In this document: piece after piece, positions 1 to 5,402 of the stretch
How the letters are laid out: each line of letters starts with the position of its first letter
How positions within the stretch are numbered: position 1 is the first letter of the stretch
Assembly: GCA_946478755.1 (NCBI GenBank)
Contig: CAMLDJ010000303.1
Location: 1-6,618 of the forward strand
Source: an uncultured Pedobacter sp.
GTDB taxonomy: Bacteria; Bacteroidota; Bacteroidia; Sphingobacteriales; Sphingobacteriaceae
Length of the DNA: 6,618 nt
Direction: 5' to 3'
Program-made: the position numbers and the translations under genes
The notes under the pieces: model-generated
Told to the model about the DNA's origin: nothing
Databases searched by the model: none
What the model saw: the letters and a program-made list of their open reading frames with translations, nothing else

Positions 1-86
1 TTTATAACAGCAAACTCATCAGGTTTCAACTTTTTATTGTTTCTTTGTATTAATATTGCAAAATACCATAGCTAATTTTTCATTGC

Positions 87-821
87 ATGAATTTTACCAA
101 TTTTGGCAGATACCTCCTTTTACTTAAGGCGGTGTTTAGAAGACCCGAAAAATTTAAAATATACCTGCAGGCCATCTTTAAACAAATGGACTTTATTGGC
201 GTGGGTTCACTCGGGCTAATTGCTATCATATCTACTTTTATTGGTGCGGTAATGACTTTACAGATCGCTTTTCAGCTGGTTAGCGACTTTATCCCGAAAA
301 CAATCATTGGCTCAGTAAACCGTGATTCCAGTATACTCGAACTTAGTCCGACCATCAGTGCCATCGTTCTTGCAGGCAAGATCGGCTCGGCGATTTCTTC
401 GGAGATTGGTACGATGCGCGTAACCGAGCAGATTGATGCTTTAGAGATTATGGGCATTAACTCTCCGGGCTATTTAATTCTGCCCAAAATCATTGCCGGG
501 ATTACCATGGTTCCCCTGCTCGTGATCATGTCGATGTTCTTAAGTATCACAGGAGGCTATATTGGAGGGACTTTGTCAGGAGCGGTTACCGCTGCCGAAT
601 ATATGCAGGGGATCACCACAGATTTTAATCCTTATACCATTACCGTTGCTTTGGTTAAAGCATTTGTATTTGGCTTTATCATTACATCTGTACCTGCATA
701 CGAAGGTTTTTACGTAAAGGGAGGTGCCTTAGAAGTCGCCCAGGCCAGTACCAGGGCCGTCGTAGTCAGCTGTATCTCAATTCTCGCCTGTGATTACATC
801 GTAACCCAGTTATTGCTATGA
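87..821 (+). CDS. mlaE: MlaE-family lipid ABC transporter permease
   Basis: Integral inner-membrane subunit of an MCE/Mla-type phospholipid transporter, which moves lipids between the inner and outer membranes. The 244-residue length is normal for the family. The family signature is clear: LAGKIGSAISSEIG (about 95-108) running into TMRVTEQIDALEIMG (109-123), where the EQIDAL core is diagnostic of MlaE. Hydrophobic segments lie near residues 40-65, 84-104, 130-165, 186-210 and 222-243, after an amphipathic N-terminal helix with basic residues (RRPEKFK). The ATG at 87 gives a family-typical N-terminus. No Shine-Dalgarno is visible, which is usual in Bacteroidota. A weak promoter-like box (TAATATTG, 51-58) precedes it. 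The stop overlaps the start of the ATPase gene by 4 bases, indicating translational coupling. No MlaD (MCE) gene is present in the window. Confidence 0.93.
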   Translation: MNFTNFGRYLLLLKAVFRRPEKFKIYLQAIFKQMDFIGVGSLGLIAIISTFIGAVMTLQIAFQLVSDFIPKTIIGSVNRDSSILELSPTISAIVLAGKIGSAISSEIGTMRVTEQIDALEIMGINSPGYLILPKIIAGITMVPLLVIMSMFLSITGGYIGGTLSGAVTAAEYMQGITTDFNPYTITVALVKAFVFGFIITSVPAYEGFYVKGGALEVAQASTRAVVVSCISILACDYIVTQLLL

Positions 822-1570
822 TCGAAATCAAAGACATCTATAAATCTTTCGGCGACAACGAAGTACTAAAAGGTATATCCGGTAAATTTGAGCCCGGGGT
901 AACGAATCTGATCATTGGAGGCTCAGGCTCTGGAAAGACTACCCTGTTAAAGTGTATGATCGGTTTACACCACCCTGAAAAAGGCAATGTGGAATACGAT
1001 GGCAGGGAGTTCACCACGATGGACTTCGAAGAAAGGATTGAAATCAGAAAAGAAATCGGCATGCTATTCCAGGGCTCGGCACTTTTCGATTCCATGACAG
1101 TAGAAGAGAACATCATGTTCCCTTTAAATATGTTTACTCAACAAAGCCGTAAAGAAAAACAGGAACGGGTAAATTTTTGCCTCGAACGGGTAAATCTTGA
1201 AGGGAAAAATAAACTGTTCCCTGCCGAACTTTCCGGAGGGATGAAAAAACGGGTAGGCATTGCCCGGGCAATTGCCATGAATCCAAAATATTTATTTGTA
1301 GATGAGCCCAACTCAGGGCTTGACCCAAAGACCTCAATTGTAATTGATGAACTGATTAAGGAATTAACCGAAGAATACAATACCACCACAATTGTGGTTA
1401 CCCATGATATGAATTCAGTTATGGGAATTGGCGACTATATTCTGTTCCTTCACGAAGGCAAGAAATTCTGGGAAGGTTCCAATAAAGAAATCGCCCATAC
1501 TGATGTTCAAGAACTAAATGATTTTGTTTTTGCCAGCCGTTTTATGAAGGCAGCAAAAGGAAAATTTTAA
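818..1570 (+). CDS. mlaF: MlaF-family ABC transporter ATP-binding protein
   Basis: Cytoplasmic ATPase that powers the MlaE permease encoded just upstream. It is 250 residues, the usual length. All ABC motifs are intact: Walker A GGSGSGKT (34-41), Q-loop Q85 in MLFQGSALFDSMTVEEN, signature LSGGM (138-142) followed by KKRVGIARA, Walker B YLFVDEP (158-164) with catalytic E163, D-loop SGLDP (166-170), and switch H196 in VVTHDM. The LFQGSALFDSMTVEEN stretch and LSGGMKKRVGIARA are typical of MlaF rather than of sugar or amino-acid importers. The start codon lies inside the stop of mlaE (ATGA), so the two are translationally coupled and very probably form one complex. A methyltransferase gene follows after 13 bases in the same direction. 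Confidence 0.95.
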   Translation: MIEIKDIYKSFGDNEVLKGISGKFEPGVTNLIIGGSGSGKTTLLKCMIGLHHPEKGNVEYDGREFTTMDFEERIEIRKEIGMLFQGSALFDSMTVEENIMFPLNMFTQQSRKEKQERVNFCLERVNLEGKNKLFPAELSGGMKKRVGIARAIAMNPKYLFVDEPNSGLDPKTSIVIDELIKELTEEYNTTTIVVTHDMNSVMGIGDYILFLHEGKKFWEGSNKEIAHTDVQELNDFVFASRFMKAAKGKF

Positions 1571-1583
1571 TATATCCATTTTT

Positions 1584-2468
1584 ATGATAAGCCTGCTAAC
1601 CCCCACTCATTGGAAAGATTATGAGTTAATTGATTGTGGTGATTTTGAAAAATTAGAACGTTTTGGCAATCTGATCTTGTCCAGACCGGAACCACAGGCC
1701 GTTTGGAAAAAAACACTTTCTGATCAGGAATGGAAAAAACAGACCCATATCCGCTTTAAAGGCCGTTCGGCAACTTCCGGTGAATGGATTAAAAATGCTG
1801 CGCATATTCCAGACAGGTGGAATGTAGAATATACCAACAATGAGGTGACGATCCACCTGCGTCTGGGTCTTACCTCTTTTAAACATGTTGGGGTATTTCC
1901 GGAGCAGGCAGTGAACTGGGATTATATTTCTTCGTCCATCAAAAAGATTAAAACACCAAGTCCGAAAGTATTAAACCTGTTTGCCTATACTGGTGCGGCC
2001 TCCTTAATAGCTAAAGCGGCAGGAGCAGATACCACCCATGTGGATTCGATTAAGCAAGTGGTAAACTGGGCCAATGAAAACCAGGAACTGTCTAAACTTA
2101 AAGACGTACGATGGGTTGTCGAAGATGCTTTGAAATTTGTGAAAAGAGAACTGAAACGTGGCAAAAAATACAATGGTATCATTTTAGACCCACCTGCATT
2201 TGGACATGGTCCAAATGGGGAAAAATGGAAGCTGGAAGACCATATCCAGGAGATGATGCAGGAAGTGGTCCAGTTGCTGGATGAACAGGAGCATTTTCTG
2301 ATTCTCAATACCTATTCGCTGGGCTTTTCATCAATTATTGTAGAAAACTTAATTAAAACCTCATTCCCGCAGGTTAAAAACCTGGAAACAGGTGAATTAT
2401 ATTTACAGGCTACATCCGGTGTTAAATTACCGCTTGGGGTTTTCGGAAAGTTTAATAGTTTTAAATAG
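1584..2468 (+). CDS. class I SAM-dependent methyltransferase, RlmI/RlmK-like
   Basis: Predicted cytoplasmic S-adenosylmethionine-dependent methyltransferase of the COG1092 type, whose known members (RlmI, RlmK/L) methylate 23S rRNA. The exact target here cannot be read from the sequence. It is 294 residues. The N-terminal about 115 residues form the family's substrate-side region, with GLTSFKHVGVFPEQAVNW (95-112) leading into the Rossmann domain. SAM-binding motif I is VLNLFAYTGAASLIAKAAGA (129-148), the acidic ribose-binding position is D154 in HVDSIKQVVNWANEN, and the catalytic-loop motif is DPPAFGHG (202-209). It lacks the N-terminal PUA domain of full-length RlmI, as many Bacteroidota homologues do. 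It lies 13 bases after mlaF, so it is probably co-transcribed. Its 3' end overlaps a possible small minus-strand ORF. Confidence 0.88.
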   Translation: MISLLTPTHWKDYELIDCGDFEKLERFGNLILSRPEPQAVWKKTLSDQEWKKQTHIRFKGRSATSGEWIKNAAHIPDRWNVEYTNNEVTIHLRLGLTSFKHVGVFPEQAVNWDYISSSIKKIKTPSPKVLNLFAYTGAASLIAKAAGADTTHVDSIKQVVNWANENQELSKLKDVRWVVEDALKFVKRELKRGKKYNGIILDPPAFGHGPNGEKWKLEDHIQEMMQEVVQLLDEQEHFLILNTYSLGFSSIIVENLIKTSFPQVKNLETGELYLQATSGVKLPLGVFGKFNSFK

Positions 2469-2591
2469 TGGTGTGGCGGCGAATGCTCCTGTTTCCGCAT
2501 GCAGACCCGGTTCCAGACCGGACTGTACTTTGGCACAGGGAACAATTAACACCCCGAGTACGATCATTATAAAACCTGCCAGTATTTTCAT
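2427..2591 (-). CDS. possible small membrane or exported peptide
   Basis: An uninterrupted 54-codon ORF on the minus strand that overlaps the last 42 bases of the methyltransferase gene tail to tail. The N-terminus reads as an export or membrane signal: MKILAGFIMIVLGVLIV, then PCAKVQ, then a polar tail ending KTIKLSENPKR. A Lys at position 2 followed by a 15-residue hydrophobic run is not expected by chance in the antisense of non-coding sequence. A promoter-like box (TAGATTTA on the minus strand, 2618-2611) lies just upstream, with a 6-bp hairpin in the leader. I recognise no family. It could be a genuine small protein, the surviving start of a decayed gene, or chance. Confidence 0.3.
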   Translation of the reverse strand: MKILAGFIMIVLGVLIVPCAKVQSGLEPGLHAETGAFAATPLFKTIKLSENPKR

Positions 2592-2592
2592 T

Positions 2593-2610
2593 GCTTGTCC
2601 AATTACAAGC
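2593..2610. repeat. short inverted repeat
   Basis: GCTTGT and its complement ACAAGC are separated by 6 bases (CCAATT). It falls directly upstream of the start of the possible minus-strand small ORF at 2591, where it would lie in the leader or near the start of transcription. There is no T-run on either side, so it does not look like an intrinsic terminator. Confidence 0.3.
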
Positions 2611-2699
2611 TAAATCTATAACCGATTTGCGAATGGTGGAATGAGCAATAGACAGAAAGGCAAAATCTGTCGGTGAAACAGCGGAAAACAGCCTTTAAC

Positions 2700-2731
2700 A
2701 AAAAAGCTCCCGGTTATGACCGGGAGCTTTT
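2700..2731 (-). terminator. intrinsic terminator between convergent units
   Basis: A perfect 13-bp stem (AAAAGCTCCCGGT at 2702-2714 pairing with ACCGGGAGCTTTT at 2719-2731) with a TATG loop. On the minus strand it starts 13 bases after the lipoprotein gene's stop and runs into six Ts (plus-strand A-run 2700-2705), the classic intrinsic terminator. The A-rich 5' arm gives TTTTCTT on the plus strand, so it may also stop read-through from the mlaE-mlaF-methyltransferase operon. Confidence 0.9.
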
Positions 2732-2743
2732 CTTGTAATCTGC

Positions 2744-3799
2744 TTACTGATATTGTATGTATACCGGAACCGGTTTTAACTTCATGAGCTCTTCGGGCGT
2801 CATTAACTTGTTCGGCGCTTTCTTCAAATCGTTTTTATAGAATAACTTGAACCCGGTAAATTGAACGGGTTCCGAATAAATAAAGTGACGGTAGGTCCCT
2901 TTCTTCAGCTCCGGTTCCCCCCATCCATCCATATGCATTACAACCTGAACTTCCGGACGAAGTTTGATGTTCTGATAATTGGTCACCATCTTTCTGGTGA
3001 AACGATGTACTACGAGCACCTTTGGCGGCAGATTATGTTTTTTCACCATATCTGCCAGATACTGGGAAACATAATTGATGTCTGCAGCATCATAAGTGCC
3101 GATCTTCCGGCCCGGCAACGAGCCGTCCTTCATGGAGAATTCAGGGTCTATACCTAAATGAACAAAGGGCAGTTCCAGGTACTTTTGTATATGAGGTAAC
3201 TCCGCTCTGATGTTACTCAGTGCCACCTGCAAATCTAAAAATACGATCGTATTGGGACGCATTTTAGCAATAGCCAGCACAGAATCGATCTGACTGTTGG
3301 CCATCCGGTTAATGTATTTACCATCTTTTCCGGGAGTTCCGCTTGCCACAGCTGCGATGTAGTGCAGGCCAGCCTGTACGGGAGTAGATGGATCTACCTT
3401 TTCCCAATGTTTGATTTCAGCATTTAACTTACGCCACATTTCTTTTGGGGCATACTCCCCCAGGGCACCCATCTTTTTGGAATGTAAATTTCCATAATAA
3501 ACAACAATGCGTTTAAATGGAAGGATCGCACCTGCCAGCGGATATGGCTGTTTTTTTACCGGCCATTTTCCTGTGGTATCTCCATTGGCCAGCTTTTTTA
3601 ACAAGGCATTGTATTTGGCCGTATCAACAGGTTGACGGATATCTCCTAGTTCTTCCGTGGTCTCTACCGCTACGGTATCTCCGGCTGCCGTGATCTTTGT
3701 TTTTCCGGTCGCATTTTTTGCGTCGGAAGCACAACTGGTCAACAAACCCATTGTTGCTGTGCTGATTAAAATAATGCCTGCCAGATGAGGTATTTTCAT
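2744..3799 (-). CDS. putative lipoprotein of unknown function, TIM-barrel-like
   Basis: 351-residue exported protein. The signal peptide (MKIPHLAGIILISTATMGLL) ends in a lipobox LTSC, with the lipid-bearing cysteine at residue 23, so it should be anchored to a membrane on the periplasmic or outer side. Residues 24-85 are a polar, Thr/Lys-rich linker. From about 95 a domain begins with alternating strand and helix pattern: FKRIVVYYGN, AGLHYIAAVAS, NTIVFLDLQVAL (DLQ 189-191), FVHLGIDPEFSM (DPE 218-220), KVLVVHRFT (HRF 265-267), VQVVMHMDGWG (HMDGWG 289-294). Conserved-looking Asp, Glu and His residues sit at strand ends, which is the layout of a (beta/alpha)8 hydrolase-like barrel. I recall similar 'hypothetical' lipoproteins in Bacteroidota and Actinobacteria, but no named enzyme. 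It has a promoter-like box 30 bases upstream and a strong terminator 13 bases downstream, so it is a single-gene unit. Confidence 0.85.
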   Translation of the reverse strand: MKIPHLAGIILISTATMGLLTSCASDAKNATGKTKITAAGDTVAVETTEELGDIRQPVDTAKYNALLKKLANGDTTGKWPVKKQPYPLAGAILPFKRIVVYYGNLHSKKMGALGEYAPKEMWRKLNAEIKHWEKVDPSTPVQAGLHYIAAVASGTPGKDGKYINRMANSQIDSVLAIAKMRPNTIVFLDLQVALSNIRAELPHIQKYLELPFVHLGIDPEFSMKDGSLPGRKIGTYDAADINYVSQYLADMVKKHNLPPKVLVVHRFTRKMVTNYQNIKLRPEVQVVMHMDGWGEPELKKGTYRHFIYSEPVQFTGFKLFYKNDLKKAPNKLMTPEELMKLKPVPVYIQYQ

Positions 3800-3829
3800 A
3801 GATATGATATTTGTGTATTAAAATTTATA

Positions 3830-3837
3830 CAAGTATA
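3830..3837 (-). promoter_or_regulatory. Bacteroidota -7 box for the lipoprotein gene
   Basis: On the minus strand this reads TATACTTG, one mismatch from the Bacteroidota TAnnTTTG box. It lies about 30 bases upstream of the lipoprotein ATG at 3799. About 20 bases further upstream there is only a T-run rather than a clean TTTG. The same octamer occurs in the plus-strand promoter at 3925-3932, pointing the other way. Confidence 0.45.
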
Positions 3838-3859
3838 GCACTCTTATAAGGAATAAAAA

Positions 3860-3940
3860 AACGCCTGCCATTGTATTTCTTTAAATATTTTCAATATTGT
3901 TTGGAATTATTCTAAATAAGTTACTATACTTGCAGGCGTT
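3860..3940. repeat. 9-bp inverted repeat flanking an AT-rich spacer
   Basis: AACGCCTGC (3860-3868) is the exact reverse complement of GCAGGCGTT (3932-3940), with 63 AT-rich bases between. The GC-rich arms stand out in otherwise AT-rich sequence. The right arm starts at the last base of a promoter box and spans the predicted transcription start. On the minus strand the arm ends in seven Ts (GCAGGCGTTTTTTT), so it could also close a long stem-loop ending as a terminator. Confidence 0.6.
3900..3932 (+). promoter_or_regulatory. Bacteroidota promoter for a putative small RNA
   Basis: TTTG at 3900-3903, a 21-base spacer, then TATACTTG at 3925-3932. This matches the Bacteroidota pattern TTTG-N19..21-TAnnTTTG except for one base in the -7 box. 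Predicted start of transcription is around 3938-3941. No convincing protein gene follows, but a strong terminator does (4052-4084). Confidence 0.5.
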
Positions 3941-4084
3941 ATTTAAAACAATTCTAAACAATGGAATTGTACAGGGAGAAACAGATATTTGACAGATTTT
4001 AGAAATAAGAAATAATGATACTATTTGGTTTAGTTTAGTTGATAAAGGCCTGCTTCCGGATCTCTCCGGAAGCTCCTTTTTTTT
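3939..4084 (+). ncRNA. candidate small RNA (about 145 nt)
   Basis: Inferred transcript between a Bacteroidota-type promoter (3900-3932) and an intrinsic terminator (4052-4084), with no plausible protein gene inside. A 7-bp hairpin (ACAATTC 3948-3954 with GAATTGT 3964-3970) exposes an ATG in its loop at 3961-3963. That ATG opens a 13-codon ORF, MELYREKQIFDRF, ending at 4002, so a leader peptide or dual-function RNA is possible. The middle (about 3990-4045) is AT-rich and looks unstructured. It matches no RNA family I can recognise; I looked for a 6S-like long hairpin and did not find one. The start is a prediction only. Confidence 0.4.
4052..4084 (+). terminator. strong intrinsic terminator
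   Basis: GCTTCCGGA (4052-4060), loop TCTC, TCCGGAAGC (4065-4073): a perfect 9-bp GC-rich stem followed by TCC and eight Ts (4077-4084). It is oriented for the plus strand. As no protein gene on that strand ends here, it marks the 3' end of a non-coding or very short coding transcript. Confidence 0.85.
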
Positions 4085-4110
4085 CCAGGCCAGAAAAAAT
4101 AAGCCTGGAA
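4083..4110. repeat. inverted repeat after the terminator
   Basis: TTCCAGGC (4083-4090) and GCCTGGAA (4103-4110) with a 12-base A-rich loop. It begins in the T-run of the preceding terminator and has no T-run of its own on either strand, so its role is unclear. It may back up termination. Confidence 0.4.
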
Positions 4111-4342
4111 TCAAAGCCGCTTTTCATGTAGCCTACTTCTTCTTAGTTATATGTCACCGGTGTGAAAAGGTTAAGCCCACACTTCGGCGAAGGTTAAAGT
4201 AAATAAGGCTAATGTTGTCAGAACAATATTCTGAACATTCGCTCTGTACAGGTCCTCTTCCCAATTTAATTATCTTAAATGCAATAAGTCTGCGAATTCA
4301 CCTGAGTTTATGTTTAATTGAGCTTCACAATTATAGTCATCG
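4111..4342. other. intergenic stretch, no gene seen
   Basis: About 230 bases between the small-RNA terminator and the promoter of the Rpn fragment. ORFs here are short and have no recognisable composition or motif. In particular I could not find the missing nuclease domain of the Rpn protein in any plus-strand frame. It contains one interrupted hairpin (4211-4239) and a short palindrome, CACCGGTG, near 4155. Confidence 0.5.
4211..4239. repeat. interrupted inverted repeat
   Basis: AATGT-TG-TCAGAA, loop CAATA, TTCTGA-ACATT: 11 paired bases with a 2-base bulge on the left arm. It has no T-run. It could be an operator, a structured leader or the remnant of a mobile-element end upstream of the Rpn fragment. 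Confidence 0.35.
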
Positions 4343-4350
4343 TACTTTTG
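4317..4350 (+). promoter_or_regulatory. Bacteroidota promoter before the Rpn fragment
   Basis: TACTTTTG (4343-4350) is an exact match to the Bacteroidota -7 consensus TAnnTTTG. ATTG at 4317-4320 lies 22 bases upstream, slightly long for the -33 partner. The predicted start is about 18 bases before the ATG at 4375, so the fragment can plausibly be transcribed on its own. Confidence 0.5.
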
Positions 4351-4374
4351 CTGAGTACCTTAACCAAGCAACAG

Positions 4375-4754
4375 ATGTCCAAAGAAATAAGCACAGCTGT
4401 ACAGCAAGAACAAAAAACAAAAGCTAAAATAAAATTTGATCAGTTATTTCACCTGGCCCAATATGCCAACCTAAACAGAGAGGAGAAAAAAATGTACAAA
4501 GCAAGTTTAAAATACAAATGGGATAATCAGAACGTGAGAGACTACGCTGCCGAAGAAGGCAGAGAAAAGGGCCTGAAAGAAGGACGAGAAGAAGGACGGG
4601 AAGAAGGACGGAAGAAGGCCTGAAAGAAGGACGGGAAGAAGGCAAATATCAAAAAGCAGTAGAAATGGCTATTAAATTAAAAGCGAAAAGTACTTTAATT
4701 GATGAAATTGTTGAATTAACGGATCTCTCCGTAGTTGAAATCCAGGCGCTGTAA
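4375..4754 (+). pseudogene. Rpn-type nuclease, C-terminal part only, frameshifted
   Basis: Encodes the C-terminal region of a recombination-promoting nuclease (Rpn)/PD-(D/E)XK transposase-like protein. Full-length members are about 300 residues, and the N-terminal nuclease domain is absent here. The recognisable block is FDQLFHLAQYANLNREEKKM followed by YKASLKYKWDN. A Glu/Gly/Arg-rich 4-residue repeat comes next (EGREEGREEG), then a C-terminal helix ending VELTDLSVVEIQAL, the usual ending of these proteins. A one-base deletion near 4611 (GGACGG-AA where neighbouring repeats read GGACGGGAA) shifts the frame. The first frame stops at 4623 after 82 residues; the original frame resumes to the TAA at 4752-4754. 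Start 4375 is chosen because it follows a good promoter box. In-frame codons run back to an ATG at 4318 but look unrelated. Free-standing C-terminal Rpn domains (RpnS) act as antitoxins to full-length Rpn in other bacteria, so a functional remnant cannot be excluded. Confidence 0.72.
4555..4637 (+). repeat. 12-bp tandem repeat encoding 4-residue units
   Basis: Seven consecutive units of the form GAAGGACGGGAA (encoding E-G-R-E) with variants: GAAGGCAGAGAA, AAGGGCCTGAAA, GAAGGACGAGAA, GAAGGACGGGAA, an 11-base unit GAAGGACGGAA (4603-4613), GAAGGCCTGAAA, GAAGGACGGGAA. The GGCCTGAAAGAAGGACG block occurs twice, showing a higher-order duplication. The short unit causes the frameshift in the Rpn fragment. 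Confidence 0.9.
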
Positions 4755-4761
4755 TCCTTAC

Positions 4762-5400
4762 TTACAGCACCAGCACTTCGCCAATATAAAAGCTATCCCC
4801 CTGCAACTTTCCATCAGCAGAATTGAAGTTCATGTAGCAATGCACGGTTTCACCAATGTAATCTGCTGGTATTTCCATCACATAATTTTGTGCATATCTG
4901 TTCACGCAGCCCAAAAGGAGCCTCGCTTTCTTTTTTACCGGGTTGTAGACCAAAAAACTAGCCGGATCTGTAAACTGACAATAGGCTGACTGGTTTTGCG
5001 GCAGCCAACTGAAGACGATCTTTCCCGGCTCCGGCACCACTTGCGCCCCTTCCGGTGCAATAATATGCCCTCTGCTGTATACTATCTTTGAGAAGTTGAT
5101 CTCGTATTCATCGCCTTGTTTAACAAATGCATGGCTATAATTGTGCTTGAACGCCGCATTTACAGGACTGTTGTGCCTGGTATACTGGCTGAAACCAACG
5201 TTCACCAATTTATCGATCGTATTCAAAAAGCTGTTCAGCAAACCAAGTTTAACCTGTGTTTCAAGCTGTTTGGCTGTAGCTGGCTTGTTACTTTTATGTG
5301 GGAGCGGTAGAACCAGGTTCTGTCCCATGTGCCTGCGCCCAATTCCAGGTCCTACTTTTTTGCGAAAAGGACCGAGGATCCCGGATTTTAAGATACCCAT
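4762..5400 (-). CDS. DUF6266 family protein (second of pair)
   Basis: 212-residue protein of a Bacteroidota family of unknown function, paralogous to the gene just upstream. Shared landmarks: the N-terminal G-x-x-GPFRKKVG and QNLVL stretch, KPATAKQLETQVKLGLLNSFLNTIDKL (about 39-65) and VGFSQY, the NAAFKHNY block, then a beta-rich C-terminal half (VPEPGKIVFSW, FLVYNPVKKKARLL, YVMEIPADYIGETVHCYMNF, SFYIGEVLVL) that reads like an Ig/FN3-type sandwich. No signal peptide or catalytic motif is seen. Compared with its neighbour, the segment after the N-terminal glycines is unusually basic (GIGRRHMG in place of GNAVYYMLNG). It starts 2 bases after the neighbour's stop and is almost certainly in the same transcript. 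It ends 7 bases from the stop of the convergent Rpn fragment with no terminator between. Confidence 0.85.
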   Translation of the reverse strand: MGILKSGILGPFRKKVGPGIGRRHMGQNLVLPLPHKSNKPATAKQLETQVKLGLLNSFLNTIDKLVNVGFSQYTRHNSPVNAAFKHNYSHAFVKQGDEYEINFSKIVYSRGHIIAPEGAQVVPEPGKIVFSWLPQNQSAYCQFTDPASFLVYNPVKKKARLLLGCVNRYAQNYVMEIPADYIGETVHCYMNFNSADGKLQGDSFYIGEVLVL

Positions 5401-5402
5401 AA

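Noticed and set aside
51..58. Promoter box TAATATTG for mlaE
   Set aside because: One mismatch from TAnnTTTG but no TTTG/TTG at 19-21 bases upstream; too weak to list as a feature.
2392..2613. Plus-strand 73-codon ORF over the end of the methyltransferase
   Set aside because: It begins inside the methyltransferase in another frame and has no signal, motif or start context. The opposite-strand ORF in the same place reads better as a protein.
2861..3157. Plus-strand 98-codon ORF
   Set aside because: Antisense of the well-supported lipoprotein gene, with composition typical of a shadow frame.
3939..4084. 6S RNA, tmRNA or SRP RNA
   Set aside because: No long bulged hairpin, tRNA-like ends or SRP helix 8 signature could be found. 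Only a short 5' hairpin and the terminator are visible.
3881..4114. Minus-strand 77-codon ORF in the gene-free region
   Set aside because: It runs across the terminator hairpin and promoter in antisense, and its composition follows the A/T runs. No motif is seen, so it is better explained as the reverse of a non-coding region.
4212..4427. Plus-strand 71-codon ORF before the Rpn fragment
   Set aside because: It overlaps the recognisable Rpn C-terminal frame in another frame and has no family-like sequence.
4375..4754. Insertion sequence
   Set aside because: Rpn proteins resemble transposase-linked nucleases in name, but no transposase domain, paired terminal inverted repeats or target duplications are visible around the fragment.
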